Assembly (NCBI GenBank): GCA_016779225.1
Contig: JADHNZ010000008.1
Location: 1 to 64,000, forward strand
Source of the DNA: Planctomycetota bacterium
GTDB lineage: Bacteria; Planctomycetota; UBA1135; GCA-002686595
Direction: 5' to 3'
Length of the DNA: 64,000 bases
Part shown: piece after piece, positions 7,854 through 16,925 of the stretch
How positions within the stretch are numbered: position 1 is the first letter of the stretch
Layout of the letters: each line of letters opens with the position of its first letter
Program-made: the position numbers and the translations under genes
The notes under the pieces: model-generated
What the model saw: the letters and a program-made list of their open reading frames with translations, nothing else
Databases searched by the model: none
Told to the model about the DNA's origin: nothing

Positions 7854-9665
7854 TCAGCGCACGCCCGCGGCCTGCAGGGCCTTCGAGCCCCCGACCACCG
7901 GCAGCGTCAGCGAGCAGCCGGCAAGGTCCAGGGTCAGCTCCGTGCCAGGAGCCGGCCACAGCGTGAAGTCGCGATCGCTCGAGAACACCATCAGGCCGAT
8001 GCGCTGCCCGGCCGGGATGACCTGGTCATCAGGCTGCAGCTGGAAGCGCAGGTCCACGAACTGGCCCGGCTCGAGGGGGCTGCTCGTGCGCGGATCGTTG
8101 CGGTTCTGAGGGTCGGCCCAGCCGCGGGTGATGATGTTGGCGTTGATGTCACGCGTCTCGGTCCAGGGGAGGGAGACGACCCACACCGACAGGTTCGCCG
8201 CGGCCTTCGAGGAGGCCACGCGCAGGCTGACCTCGGCGTAGCCCGAGAGGTGCACGGGAGCCGTCAGCTCGGCGGTCTGGAACAGCAGGCGGTGGCTCGA
8301 CTCGGCAGCCGCCGCCAGGGAGGCCCCGTCCTTGCTGACATCGTCCACGAGCGTCTGCTTCCCGCGCCCGCGACGGCCCGAGAGGTCGCCGGCGCCGGCA
8401 CCCTCGCCGCCGGGGTGCAAGGTCACGCCGGCCGCCTCGGGGTGGGGATACTGGGGATAGGCCGTGGGCTTGTTGCGGCGGTCCCCCTCGCGGACCACCC
8501 AGCTGCGCGGGAGCTCCTCGACGCCGTTCTCGACCCCGCAGACATAGCGCGTGAACCAGCGGTTCATCAGGTCGAGCGGCGGCGGGCCGCCATGGCCGCC
8601 CTGGTGGAAGTAGGCCATGCACGGCACGCCCTTCTCCTTGACGGCCTCATAGATGCGCACGCTGTGCTCAGGCATCACATTCCAGTCGTTGAAGGCGTGG
8701 GCCATCAGCACCGCGCACTTCAGGTCGTCGAGCTGGTTGAGGTAGTCGCGCCCCGCCCAGAAGTCGTTGTAGTCCCCCGTGATGCGGTCCTGGCTCTCGG
8801 CCATCTCCTTGTCGCGCACCTCGCAGTCGCACCACTCGCGTCGCGCCGGCCAGCCGCTGTGGATGAAGTCGTAGAGGACATCGATGTCCTCGCCCATGTA
8901 GCCGCCGGGGTGCCGCACGAGCCCGTGCGAGCGGTAGTAGTGGTAGTAGGAGGTGTTGGGCGCGACGGGGATGATGGCCTCGAGGCCCTCGACCCCGGTG
9001 GTCGCTGCGGCGAGGGGAAGGGTGCCGTTGTAGGAGGTCCCGGTCATCCCCACCTTGCCGGTGGCCCAGTAGGCCTTCACCTCCTGGTCGCCATCCACCT
9101 CGGTGAAGCCCTTGGCCCGGCCGTTCAGCCAGTCGATGACGGCCTTGGGCGCCAGGGACTCGTTCTTGCCCCCCACGGTCGGGCAGCCCTGGGACATGCC
9201 GGTCCCCGGCGAGCAGGAGTGGATCACGGCGAACCCGCGAGGCACCCAGCTGCTCACCTCACCGTTGGCGATCGTGGGGCGGCGCTGCTGGTGAGGGATG
9301 CCGTCGGGGTGGGTGTGAGCCGGGGGCTCCTCCCCCAGCTCGTGGCTCGGGTCCCAGAAGAAGCTGCGGTCGTTGCCCGCGATCCCCGCGAAGTAGGGGC
9401 TGGTCTCATAGATCACATGGACCTTGAGGTCCTCGCTGTCGGTCTGGGCCGGTCGCGTGACATCCACATGGACGCGGTCGAGCTTGCCGTCCCCGTCGCT
9501 GTCGAACTCCGTCTCGACGAACAGGTCGTGCCGGATCCACTGCTCCTTGTCCTTGAAGGCGGGGACCACCTGGGCCATACCGTCCTCGAAGACCATGCCG
9601 GCCTTGTCCTGGGGGGCGGAGAGCAGCGGCGGGAGGGCCGCGAGGCAGAGAGCGGAGAGGACCAT
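7854..9665 (-). CDS. Secreted Xaa-Pro dipeptidyl-peptidase-like protein (PepX/CocE, peptidase S15 type)
   Basis: A 603-residue alpha/beta hydrolase with an N-terminal signal peptide (MVLSALCLAALPPLLSA). The S15 catalytic set is visible: nucleophile Ser211 in GMTGTSYNGT, Asp327 in AHAFNDWNV and His358 in FHQGGHGG. The C-terminal part (about 430-600) is the galactose-binding-like jelly roll typical of X-Pro dipeptidyl-peptidase and cocaine-esterase families. PepX enzymes release Xaa-Pro dipeptides from peptides; CocE relatives cleave esters, and sequence alone does not separate them. NDWNV resembles the PepX version. It is monocistronic and convergent with the DUF805 gene. Export suggests a role in external or periplasmic peptide use. 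Confidence 0.88.
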   Translation of the reverse strand: MVLSALCLAALPPLLSAPQDKAGMVFEDGMAQVVPAFKDKEQWIRHDLFVETEFDSDGDGKLDRVHVDVTRPAQTDSEDLKVHVIYETSPYFAGIAGNDRSFFWDPSHELGEEPPAHTHPDGIPHQQRRPTIANGEVSSWVPRGFAVIHSCSPGTGMSQGCPTVGGKNESLAPKAVIDWLNGRAKGFTEVDGDQEVKAYWATGKVGMTGTSYNGTLPLAAATTGVEGLEAIIPVAPNTSYYHYYRSHGLVRHPGGYMGEDIDVLYDFIHSGWPARREWCDCEVRDKEMAESQDRITGDYNDFWAGRDYLNQLDDLKCAVLMAHAFNDWNVMPEHSVRIYEAVKEKGVPCMAYFHQGGHGGPPPLDLMNRWFTRYVCGVENGVEELPRSWVVREGDRRNKPTAYPQYPHPEAAGVTLHPGGEGAGAGDLSGRRGRGKQTLVDDVSKDGASLAAAAESSHRLLFQTAELTAPVHLSGYAEVSLRVASSKAAANLSVWVVSLPWTETRDINANIITRGWADPQNRNDPRTSSPLEPGQFVDLRFQLQPDDQVIPAGQRIGLMVFSSDRDFTLWPAPGTELTLDLAGCSLTLPVVGGSKALQAAGVR

Positions 9666-9820
9666 GGGCGGATCGTACCCCTCGGGCCTCGCGCTGGTCA
9701 GGCAGGTCGGGCGAAGCCCCTCGGGAGTGCGCCTCCGCGCAGCCTGGGGGGTCTCTGCGAGGCCCGAGTGGGGAGCGCCGCGCCCGACCCGCCTTGCGCG
9801 CCCTCGCCCAGCGGAGGACC

Positions 9821-10390
9821 ATGCGCGCCATGCGCCTGACTCCTCTCCTGCCCCTGCTCCCCCTCCTCGCCGCAGCCCTGCCCTGGTTCCTCCAGCCCGA
9901 CGCGTCCCGCCGCGCCGAGGAGTTCGAGTTCGCCAACGGGACCATCGACCTCGGCATCGTGGTGCGTGATCTCGAGCGCTCGGCGGCGTTCTACGGTGAG
10001 GAGGGCCTCGGCCTCAGCGCCAAGCGTCCCTTCAGCGTGCCGGGTGAGTTCTGCAGCAAGGCGGGCCTCACCGACGGGAGCGGCCTCGACATCAAGGTGT
10101 TCCGGCCGTCCGCCGCGACCCCGGGCACGCACACGGGCATCAAGCTCATGCAGGCTCCCAAGGAGGCCGCAACCAGCAAGAACGGCACCATCCTCGAGGA
10201 GCTCGGCTACAGCTACCTGACGATCTATGTCACCCACCTCGACCCCATCCTGGAGCGCCTCGCCAAGAGGGGCGTGAAGCCCCTCGCGGAGGGCCCGACA
10301 CCGCTCCCCGGACAGGGCCCTGGCGGGACGCTGCTTGCGCTCGTGCCCGATCCCGACGGGAACCTGATCGAGCTCATCGGGCCCCGGTGA
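9821..10390 (+). CDS. VOC superfamily (glyoxalase/bleomycin-resistance-like) protein with signal sequence
   Basis: A 189-residue protein with a hydrophobic N-terminus (MRAMRLTPLLPLLPLLAAALPWF), suggesting export or membrane anchoring, then a VOC fold of two babbab modules (IDLGIVVRDLERSAAFYGEEGLGL and, near the end, LLALVPDPDGNLIELIGPR). VOC proteins bind a metal and catalyse isomerisation, dioxygenation or thiol transfer; the substrate cannot be told. A GGAGG at 9813-9817 precedes two ATGs (9821 and 9830), either of which could be used. It is followed 67 bases later by a 2OG-Fe(II) oxygenase on the same strand. Confidence 0.85.
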   Translation: MRAMRLTPLLPLLPLLAAALPWFLQPDASRRAEEFEFANGTIDLGIVVRDLERSAAFYGEEGLGLSAKRPFSVPGEFCSKAGLTDGSGLDIKVFRPSAATPGTHTGIKLMQAPKEAATSKNGTILEELGYSYLTIYVTHLDPILERLAKRGVKPLAEGPTPLPGQGPGGTLLALVPDPDGNLIELIGPR

Positions 10391-10457
10391 GCGGCCCTGC
10401 GCATCCTTGTCCGGGCTTCGCGCAAGGCATGACGGCCGACCAGCCGATGGCTGAAGG

Positions 10458-11168
10458 GTGAAGCCCCGCCTCGCCGACCTCCTGCCCACCGGCGCCCTCG
10501 TGCCGGGCCTGGCTGAGGACCTGGACCTTGCTGGCGCGGGCAGCGGGGAGGAGCTGCTCGCGAGGCTCACCTCCGTGGGCCCAGGGGTGTGGTCCCTGCC
10601 CCTGCTGACCGCCAAGGGCTGCGAGGCCCTGCGCGCAGATCTCGATGCCCGCGGCGCGCGCGAGTCCACGGGCGCCGGCCCGAACTCGATGCACAGCTAC
10701 GGTGCGGTGCTCGCCGATCTCGGCCTTGGACCGCTGGCCACGGCCCTGCGAGCGGAGCTGGTCGCGCCCATCGGCCGCAAGCTGTTCGCGTCGCTAGGAG
10801 GCACGGACCTGACGGCGGAGCACGGGTTCCTCGCCGAGTACGGAGCCGACGCGGACGAGGAGCTCGGCTACCATGTGGACGACAGCGTGGTGACGCTGAA
10901 CCTCTGCCTCGGTGAGGACTTCTCGGGCACCGAGCTCTACTTCCGCGGGGTGCGCTGCGACGAGCACCGCCAGACGCCCTGGAGCCCGAGCGAGGTCTTC
11001 GAGCTGGACCACGAGCCGGGCCAGGCCATCCTGCACGCCGGACGCCACCGCCACGGAGTGCACCCTCTCCGGCGCGGCCGCCGCCGGAACCTGATCCTCT
11101 GGTGTCAGGGAGAGGCCGGACGCCGCCTCGCCTCGGAGTGCGGCCCCTGGTGCGGCCACGCCGGCTGA
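10458..11168 (+). CDS. 2-oxoglutarate/Fe(II)-dependent oxygenase (OGFOD2/prolyl-hydroxylase-like)
   Basis: A 236-residue cytoplasmic protein with the double-stranded beta-helix oxygenase signature. The metal triad is probably His139 and Asp141 in GYHVDDS, and the distal His199 in GRHRHGVHPL, followed by basic residues near 207-210 that could bind 2-oxoglutarate (RRGRRRNLILWC). The arrangement GQAILHAGRHRHG...NLILW resembles the OGFOD2 group. It would hydroxylate a protein or small molecule using oxygen and 2-oxoglutarate, substrate unknown. It starts at a GTG overlapping a GAAGG-type ribosome site. It lies downstream of the VOC gene and may be co-transcribed. Confidence 0.82.
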   Translation: MKPRLADLLPTGALVPGLAEDLDLAGAGSGEELLARLTSVGPGVWSLPLLTAKGCEALRADLDARGARESTGAGPNSMHSYGAVLADLGLGPLATALRAELVAPIGRKLFASLGGTDLTAEHGFLAEYGADADEELGYHVDDSVVTLNLCLGEDFSGTELYFRGVRCDEHRQTPWSPSEVFELDHEPGQAILHAGRHRHGVHPLRRGRRRNLILWCQGEAGRRLASECGPWCGHAG

Positions 11169-11217
11169 GGGCCCAGAAGCTCGAAAGGGAAGCGCACCTT
11201 CCCCCAATAACCCCGCT

Positions 11218-11400
11218 ATGCGACTCCTCCTCGCCCTGGGCCTCACGGCAGGCCTGCTCCAATCCGCATATGGATTCCTGGCCACCTTCGAGCCTGGGAT
11301 CGACCCCCTCCCCTGGCGACTGATCTACGCGGGCGCGGCCCTGGGCTGCGGCATTGGCCTCGGTCGGCTCGCCCGGTCACGGCACGGGCAAGGGGCCTGA
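11218..11400 (+). CDS. Small membrane protein, 60 residues
   Basis: A short frame with two hydrophobic segments (about residues 2-22 and 33-50) and a basic C-terminus. It begins with an ATG 49 bases after the oxygenase stop and ends 17 bases before a convergent esterase gene. Codon use fits the local GC3-rich pattern. No family is recognised; it is supported by its signal/transmembrane-like composition and by filling an otherwise empty gap. Confidence 0.5.
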   Translation: MRLLLALGLTAGLLQSAYGFLATFEPGIDPLPWRLIYAGAALGCGIGLGRLARSRHGQGA

Positions 11401-11417
11401 CGCGCGCGTCGCCCCGA

Positions 11418-12140
11418 TCAGGGTCGCCCGACCGAGTCCAGCCGCTCGAGAACCGGCTTCAGCACGCGCGTCCAGCGCTGATAGCCCTCAGCGTTCAGGT
11501 GCAGGCGATCCTCCACGAACCAGCGCGGGTCGGGCCGCCCCTCTGCATCCAGAAGCCCCGTGGCGGTGTCCACGAACTCGAGCAGCGGTTCGTTCGCGCA
11601 GCGCTCGGCGATGAGGCGGTTGGTCTCCAGCACCGCATCTAAGTGCTCGACCCTGGACGGCGTGGGGCTGATCGCGATGTAGACCAGCGGCGTCGCGCGG
11701 CAGCTCTTGCGCGCGACGCGCACCAGCTGGTCGAACTGCTCGAGGATCCAGGTGGGCTGGCGGGGGTTTGAACCCGAGAGATCGTTGGTCCCCGCGAACA
11801 CGACAATGACGCTGGGATCATGGGGCGTCACGAGGCGGTCGAACCAGTGCACGGCGTCGAAGATGCGCGACCCGCCGAAGCCGCGGTTGAGCACCGGCAG
11901 GGGGGCCATGTCCGCGGCCAGGGTGGACCACCTGCGGATGCTGGAGCTGCCGAGGAACACCAGCGGCCGCGGCGCATTGGGCGTGCTCTGGACCAGGCGG
12001 TCGAGCTCCTCGGTCCAGCGAGCGGGATCCTCTCCCTCTGGGATCGCCGGAGGACCGGGGGCCACAGGCAGCAGAGCGAGAGCGGCCAGTGCGGCCAGTG
12101 CACCCAGCGTGCCCATCCGCCCGACAGCTTGCGTCCCCAT
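11418..12140 (-). CDS. Secreted SGNH/GDSL-type hydrolase
   Basis: A 240-residue lipase/esterase-like protein with an N-terminal signal (LGALAALAALALLPVAPG). The SGNH blocks are present: block I VFLGSSSIRRW with the nucleophile Ser, block II NRGFGGS, block III VVFAGTNDLSG and block V DRLHLNAEGYQRW with the catalytic Asp and His. It probably deacylates a carbohydrate or lipid outside the cytoplasm; the substrate is not readable. The start could be the ATG at 12140 or the internal ATG at 12116, just before the hydrophobic stretch. It is divergent from the next gene. Confidence 0.88.
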   Translation of the reverse strand: MGTQAVGRMGTLGALAALAALALLPVAPGPPAIPEGEDPARWTEELDRLVQSTPNAPRPLVFLGSSSIRRWSTLAADMAPLPVLNRGFGGSRIFDAVHWFDRLVTPHDPSVIVVFAGTNDLSGSNPRQPTWILEQFDQLVRVARKSCRATPLVYIAISPTPSRVEHLDAVLETNRLIAERCANEPLLEFVDTATGLLDAEGRPDPRWFVEDRLHLNAEGYQRWTRVLKPVLERLDSVGRP

Positions 12141-12264
12141 GGCAGGAGCCTATCGGCAACCTGCGCAGCACCGCCAGCGGCCGTGGCCGTCTCCTCTGCA
12201 CTCGCGCTCGCCTGAGTTCGCGCTCTGGCGGGGCCGCGTCCGCCGCGCTCGCTAGGATCGGGGC

Positions 12265-13446
12265 ATGCGCCTGGCACTGCTCCTCGTCCTCGTTGCCTCC
12301 GGGATGACCTGGCTCGTCTTCGACGAGGGGACGCCGGCGGCGATCCCTGAGGTGCAGGCCCCGGTTGTTGCCGAGCCCGCGGAGGCCGCACTGGAGGGAG
12401 GCCAGGCGGCAGAGTCTCTGCGCACCGAGGCCTCCCTGATCTCCGAGGAGGATCGCGCTGCCCGGCAGCCGCGTGAGGAGGTCGCGACGCGCGGGAGCGT
12501 CACGGGCCGCTGGCTGCTCCCCCTCGAGTTCCAGGAGATGAACCTCGCGCTCATGGCTCGCCAGCCTGATCCGGAGAGCGGGTGGCGCTCTCCCAAGGCC
12601 CACCTCTTGCCCGTGCAGGAGGATGGCTCCTTCCTGCTGGAGGGGCTGACGCCTGGCGAGGTACGGGTGGTGGCCGAGCGGAGCCTGCTCTTCGGCAAGC
12701 AGGAGGTGCTGAGGTCCTCGGGCGAGGTGGTGGCCGGTGAGCAGCTGGACCTTGGAGACCTCGACCTGCGCAGCCTGGCCTGGCTCGCCCGCATCCGCGT
12801 CGTGGGACCCGACGATCAACCCATCCCAGGCGCGATCGGCACCCACAACTACCCCAACAACGAGGACATCGAGATCGTCGCCGGGGCCGCCCGCGTCACC
12901 GTGAGCAGGGTCGAGGACACAGCCTGGTTCGGGGCGCCTGGCTTTCGCGCGCGCCGCGTCGAGACCCTGCTGGACGGCATGACCATCGTGCTCGAGCCCG
13001 CGCCGAAGCTCACTCTCGAGCTCACGAACCCGGAGGCCCTGCCCGCTTCCCCCTGGCAGCTGACCGTGCAGGTGCAGCCGCGTGAGGGCTACGACAACTG
13101 GATCTACATGGTGTGCGTCACCTCGCCCGAGACGGCGGTTGTGACGCCCACCACCGAGGTGTCCATTCCCATGCCCACGGACGACATGATCGCCCGCTGG
13201 AGCCTGGTGGACGGCTCGAGCACCTCCAGCTCCCCGATCAAGGTCCAAGCCCTCGGCGTGGCCGACCCTGAGCTCCTTGCGGTGGGCGAGACCGGGAGTC
13301 AGCTCCGCGTCACCCTGGACCCCGATGCCGTCGCAGCGTTCGTTCGCAAGGCCGAGGCCCAACGGTCCGCGCGCGCAGAGAAGCAGCGCATCCGCGAGGA
13401 GGAGCGCCGCGCTCGGGAGGCGGAGGCCGGAGGTGACGAGGAGTGA
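12265..13446 (+). CDS. Exported hypothetical protein with carboxypeptidase-regulatory-like regions
   Basis: A 393-residue protein with a signal or anchor (MRLALLLVLVASGMTWLVF), a low-complexity Ala/Glu linker (about 25-75), then beta-rich segments that resemble CarboxypepD_reg repeats (GSVTGRWLLPLEFQE..., then GSFLLEGLTPGEVRVVAE). The end (about 350-393) is a charged, Arg/Glu-rich helix. No enzyme motif is visible. Its stop codon overlaps the GTG start of the next gene as GTGA, so the two are probably translated together. Being paired with a heme-binding DUF1592 protein suggests an envelope location. Confidence 0.7.
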   Translation: MRLALLLVLVASGMTWLVFDEGTPAAIPEVQAPVVAEPAEAALEGGQAAESLRTEASLISEEDRAARQPREEVATRGSVTGRWLLPLEFQEMNLALMARQPDPESGWRSPKAHLLPVQEDGSFLLEGLTPGEVRVVAERSLLFGKQEVLRSSGEVVAGEQLDLGDLDLRSLAWLARIRVVGPDDQPIPGAIGTHNYPNNEDIEIVAGAARVTVSRVEDTAWFGAPGFRARRVETLLDGMTIVLEPAPKLTLELTNPEALPASPWQLTVQVQPREGYDNWIYMVCVTSPETAVVTPTTEVSIPMPTDDMIARWSLVDGSSTSSSPIKVQALGVADPELLAVGETGSQLRVTLDPDAVAAFVRKAEAQRSARAEKQRIREEERRAREAEAGGDEE

Positions 13447-15248
13447 GCCTGCTGCTCCTCCTCGCGCTCGCCCCTGCGACCGCGACTCCAGCAGGGCACC
13501 ACGGCGATGATCCCGTTCAGCGGGTCGCGGACGCGTTCCAGGAGTCCTGCACCTCTTGCCACGGAGGGGAGCGGCCCAAGGCCGGCCTTGACCTGGGGGG
13601 CGATCCGGGCGAGCTCCTCGCCCGAGACCCCGAGCTGTGGCGGGAGCTCATCGGCCGCGTGGAGGACGGGGACATGCCGCCGCCCCCTCGCGCGGGAGAC
13701 ACGGCCGCGCCGAGCCTGACACCTCCAGCGCGCGCCGCCCTGCTCGCCGACCTGCGGGCCGCCGCCGGGCCGCCGAGCCCCCCGCGTGCCGCGACCCTGC
13801 GGCGCCTGACCCGCTTCGAGTACGAGCGCTGCGTCGAGGATCTCTTCGGCGTGCGGGTCGAGGTCGAGGATGTCTTCCCTGCGGACGCGGCCGCCTACGG
13901 CTTCGACACCGTGGGCGATGTCATGTTCCTGACCGATGTGGTGGTCGAGCGCTACTTCGACGCCGCCCAGCGCGTCCTGGAGGAGGTTGCGGCAAGCCGC
14001 CGCGCGCGGGCCCGCTTCGAGGGCGAGCCCGAAGCCGTCCTCCGCGCGCTCCTGCTGCGCGCCTTCCGGCGGCCGCCAACCGAGGAGGAGGTGCAGACGC
14101 GCCTCGCCCTTGCCGAGCCGACCGGCGGCCTCGTGGGCGGACTGCGTCTGCGCTCCGCGCTGCTCTCGGTCCTGGTCTCGCCTCACTTCCTGTTTCGGGT
14201 GGAGATCGACCGGCCGGGCGTCGAGCCCCGCCCCCTGGATCCGTTCGAGCTGGCCACCCGGCTCGCCTTCACCCTCTGGGCCCAGGGACCGGACGACGAG
14301 CTGCTCGAGACGGCCAGGACCGGCGCGCTGATCGAGACGCGGGTGCTCCGGGCCCAGGCCCAGCGGCTCCTCCGCGACCCCCGCAGCCGCGCCCTCGCGG
14401 ACGGCTTCGCGAGCCAGTGGCTGCGCTTCCGCGAGATGCCCACCCGTGCCGTGGACTTCCGCGTCTATCGCGGGTTCGGGGACGACCTCAAGCGGGACCT
14501 CTACGAGGAGAGCGCCCTGTTCTTCGACGCTCTCGTGCGCGAGGGGCTCCCAATCACTGAGCTGGTGGCCGCCGACTGGACCTACCTCAATCGCCGCCTC
14601 GCCGCTCACTACGGGCTGCCCGAGGTTCGTGGTGGTGACCTGCGACGCACGGCCGTCCCGCCGGATCAGCGCGGCGGCGTGCTGGCCCAGGGGAGCACGC
14701 TCACCCTCACCTCGCACCCGACGCGCACGAGTCCGGTGCTGCGCGGGGCGTGGATCCTCGAGGCCCTCTTGGACGCGGCGCCGCCGCCTCCTCCCCCCGA
14801 TGTGGCTGCCCTTCCAGCCTCCGCACAGGATGCGCCCACCTCGGTCCGGGAGCGCCTCGAGCGGCACCGTGCGGAGCCGGCCTGCGCAGGCTGCCACGCG
14901 CGAATCGACCCCCTCGGCTTCGCGCTCGAGGCCTACGACGGCGTCGGCCAGCTGCGCTCGGAGGATGGGGGCCGTCCCCTCGACAGCCGCGGGACGCTCC
15001 CGGACGGCAGGGAGATCGAGGGCCTCCAAGGGCTGAAGGACCACCTGGCTGGCGACCCCGCCCGCCTCTCCCGCGCATTCCTGCAGCGGCTGTTCGTATA
15101 CGGCATCGGACGCCCCGCAGAGGACTGGGACACCCCTGCCCTGGAGCGCGCCCTCCAGAACGCCGCGGCAGAGGGCTGGTCCATGCAGGCTCTCGTCCTC
15201 GAGCTGGTCCTCTCGAAGCCCTTCCGCAGCCGCGGCGTCCGAGACTGA
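13443..15248 (+). CDS. DUF1592-family planctomycete cytochrome-like protein (PSD3/DUF1587-DUF1592-DUF1588-DUF1585)
   Basis: A 601-residue exported protein. A short signal (LLLLLALAPATA) is followed by a heme-c motif C36-T-S-C39-H. Then come the DUF1587/PSD3 region (RLTRFEYERCVEDLFGV), DUF1592 (RLAFTLWAQGPDDELLE), DUF1588 (AQGSTLTLTSHPTRTSPVLRGAWILE) and a C-terminal DUF1585 region with a second Cys-X2-Cys-His motif (CAGCHARIDPLGFALE). Such proteins are abundant in Planctomycetota and usually pair with a DUF1552 protein; here that partner lies 4 kb away. A redox or carbohydrate-related role is suspected but unproven. It starts at a GTG overlapping the previous stop by four bases. Confidence 0.9.
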   Translation: MSLLLLLALAPATATPAGHHGDDPVQRVADAFQESCTSCHGGERPKAGLDLGGDPGELLARDPELWRELIGRVEDGDMPPPPRAGDTAAPSLTPPARAALLADLRAAAGPPSPPRAATLRRLTRFEYERCVEDLFGVRVEVEDVFPADAAAYGFDTVGDVMFLTDVVVERYFDAAQRVLEEVAASRRARARFEGEPEAVLRALLLRAFRRPPTEEEVQTRLALAEPTGGLVGGLRLRSALLSVLVSPHFLFRVEIDRPGVEPRPLDPFELATRLAFTLWAQGPDDELLETARTGALIETRVLRAQAQRLLRDPRSRALADGFASQWLRFREMPTRAVDFRVYRGFGDDLKRDLYEESALFFDALVREGLPITELVAADWTYLNRRLAAHYGLPEVRGGDLRRTAVPPDQRGGVLAQGSTLTLTSHPTRTSPVLRGAWILEALLDAAPPPPPPDVAALPASAQDAPTSVRERLERHRAEPACAGCHARIDPLGFALEAYDGVGQLRSEDGGRPLDSRGTLPDGREIEGLQGLKDHLAGDPARLSRAFLQRLFVYGIGRPAEDWDTPALERALQNAAAEGWSMQALVLELVLSKPFRSRGVRD

Positions 15249-15268
15249 GAGGTCTCTGGGTGCGGCCC

Positions 15269-15292
15269 CGGGCGCCCTGCCTTGGGCGCCCG
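15269..15292. terminator. Convergent hairpin terminator candidate
   Basis: A perfect nine-base stem, CGGGCGCCC and GGGCGCCCG, around the loop TGCCTT. It lies between the convergent DUF1592 and photolyase genes and has no T-tract on either side. Confidence 0.55.
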
Positions 15293-15303
15293 CTCGACCG
15301 CCC

Positions 15304-16818
15304 CTACCTGCGCGCGCGCCCGCGCGCCGCGCGGCGTGAACCGTGCTTCTGAAACACCCGTCGCGCATGGTCGCGCGTGTTGACGCGCGCGCGGACCGTG
15401 GAGAGGCGCTCGCGGGCGGCGCGCACCGCCGCCCGGGGATCGACGACGGGCCGCGGGTACAGCGCGTCGAGATCCACGCCGAGGGAGGCCAGGAGGAGAG
15501 GAGGCGCCTGGTGAGGAGCCGGGAGGAACTCCGTGGGCACCGGCGCGAGCTCGGGGACCCAGCGGCGGATGAAGAGCCCCTCGGGGTCCTGGTCCCGGGC
15601 CTGCTTCTCGGGCGAGTAGATCCGGATCGTGTTGATACCAACGACCGCGGCCTGCATCTGGACCTGGGACCAGTGGATGCCTGGCTCGTAGTCCAGGAAC
15701 AGCGGCGCGAGGATGCGCCCGATGTCCTGCCACCGCTGGGCGAGGTGGTGGGTCCCGAAGCTCACCAGCATCGCGCGCATCCGGAAGTTGATCCAGCCCG
15801 TTGCGCGCAGGCAGCGCATGCTGGCGTCGACCATGGGGTAGCCCGTCTCACCGCGCGCGAACGCCTCCAGGAGCGTGCGATCCTCGTGGCCCTCCACCAT
15901 TCCCGCGTAGGCCGGGTTCAGCTCGTGCTCCTCCATGTCAGGCGCGTCCTCGAGGCGCTGCATGAAGTGGCAGTGCCAGGACAGGCGGGACTGGAAGCTC
16001 GCGAGGGAGGGCAGCCAGGTGGCCGGAACAGCCCCCCCAACGCGCGCGTCCTCGCGCAGCTCCTCGATCCGCTCCTGCGTCCGCTGGGCGATGCGACGCA
16101 GAGACACCGTCCCGAACGCGATGTGCGTGCTCAGTCGCGAGCAGCCCTCCCAGGCCGTGAGGGGCGACGCCATGTCCGCGCGAGAGTTCACCGAGCGCTG
16201 GTGCAGGAACGAGTCGAGCAGCGCCTGCCCCGCCGTCTCCCCTCCGGGCTGGGCACCCACCCGTGGGGTCGCCAAGACCTGCAGCTCCGCGAGGGTCGGG
16301 ATCCTCCCCGGCTCTGGCAGGCTGCCTCCCAGAGGCTGCAGGCCCTCGACCTCCGGCGCGGTCGGCAGGCTCATGCGCTGGCTCCACTGACTCGCCCACC
16401 CGTCGCGCGTGCGCAGCCGTCGCACCACGCCGTGCTGCCACGGCTCCCTCCAGGTCACGCCGCGCTCGCGACACCACCGCGCAACGCGCAGGTCCCGGTC
16501 GAAGGTCCAGCGGTTGCCGGTCTCCTGGTGCGACCAGAGGTCCGCGAACCCGAGCTGGCGATGCAGTCGCTCCAGGTGCTCGACGGCGCTGCCCGTGCGA
16601 ACGAGGAGCAGGCCCCCGCGCGCCTCCCACTTCGCGCGGAGCTCGACCAGGGAGTCCAGGACGAACTGGATGTGGCTGGCGTCCGTGTCCGGGTGCCGCA
16701 GCAAGCCCTCCTCGAAGACGAAGAGCCCAACGACCGGGCCCTGCCGCGCGGCCTTGGCCAGAGCGCGGTGGTCGTCGAGGCGCAGGTCGCGCTTGAGCCA
16801 GACCAGCTGGATCCCCAT
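15304..16818 (-). CDS. Cryptochrome/photolyase family FAD-binding protein
   Basis: A 504-residue protein of the photolyase/cryptochrome family. The N-terminal antenna-type Rossmann domain is clear (IQLVWLKRDLRLDDHRAL), and the helical FAD-binding domain spans about 200-450 (GETGYPMVDASMRCLRATGWINFRMRAMLVSF). The usual class I region after LDYD is replaced by LDYEPGIHWSQVQMQAAVVG and IYSPEKQARDQDPEGLFIRRW. This is a non-classical subgroup, so CPD repair, 6-4 repair and light sensing all remain possible. The C-terminus is strongly basic (GSRRAARGRARR), suited to DNA binding. It stands alone and is convergent with the DUF1592 gene. Confidence 0.88.
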   Translation of the reverse strand: MGIQLVWLKRDLRLDDHRALAKAARQGPVVGLFVFEEGLLRHPDTDASHIQFVLDSLVELRAKWEARGGLLLVRTGSAVEHLERLHRQLGFADLWSHQETGNRWTFDRDLRVARWCRERGVTWREPWQHGVVRRLRTRDGWASQWSQRMSLPTAPEVEGLQPLGGSLPEPGRIPTLAELQVLATPRVGAQPGGETAGQALLDSFLHQRSVNSRADMASPLTAWEGCSRLSTHIAFGTVSLRRIAQRTQERIEELREDARVGGAVPATWLPSLASFQSRLSWHCHFMQRLEDAPDMEEHELNPAYAGMVEGHEDRTLLEAFARGETGYPMVDASMRCLRATGWINFRMRAMLVSFGTHHLAQRWQDIGRILAPLFLDYEPGIHWSQVQMQAAVVGINTIRIYSPEKQARDQDPEGLFIRRWVPELAPVPTEFLPAPHQAPPLLLASLGVDLDALYPRPVVDPRAAVRAARERLSTVRARVNTRDHARRVFQKHGSRRAARGRARR

Positions 16819-16925
16819 GTGGAGAGGGGTTCGCCGGCGGGGCGGCTGCGGTTTCGCGGAAGGGGGCGTTCCGAAGTGGGGTCCGGCGGGGCGCCCGGGA
16901 GGGGACAGCGGCCTAGGCTGGGGTC

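Noticed and set aside
11761-11780. GGGTTTGAACCC, which resembles a tRNA T-arm
   Set aside because: It lies inside the SGNH hydrolase gene and no other tRNA arm can be built around it.
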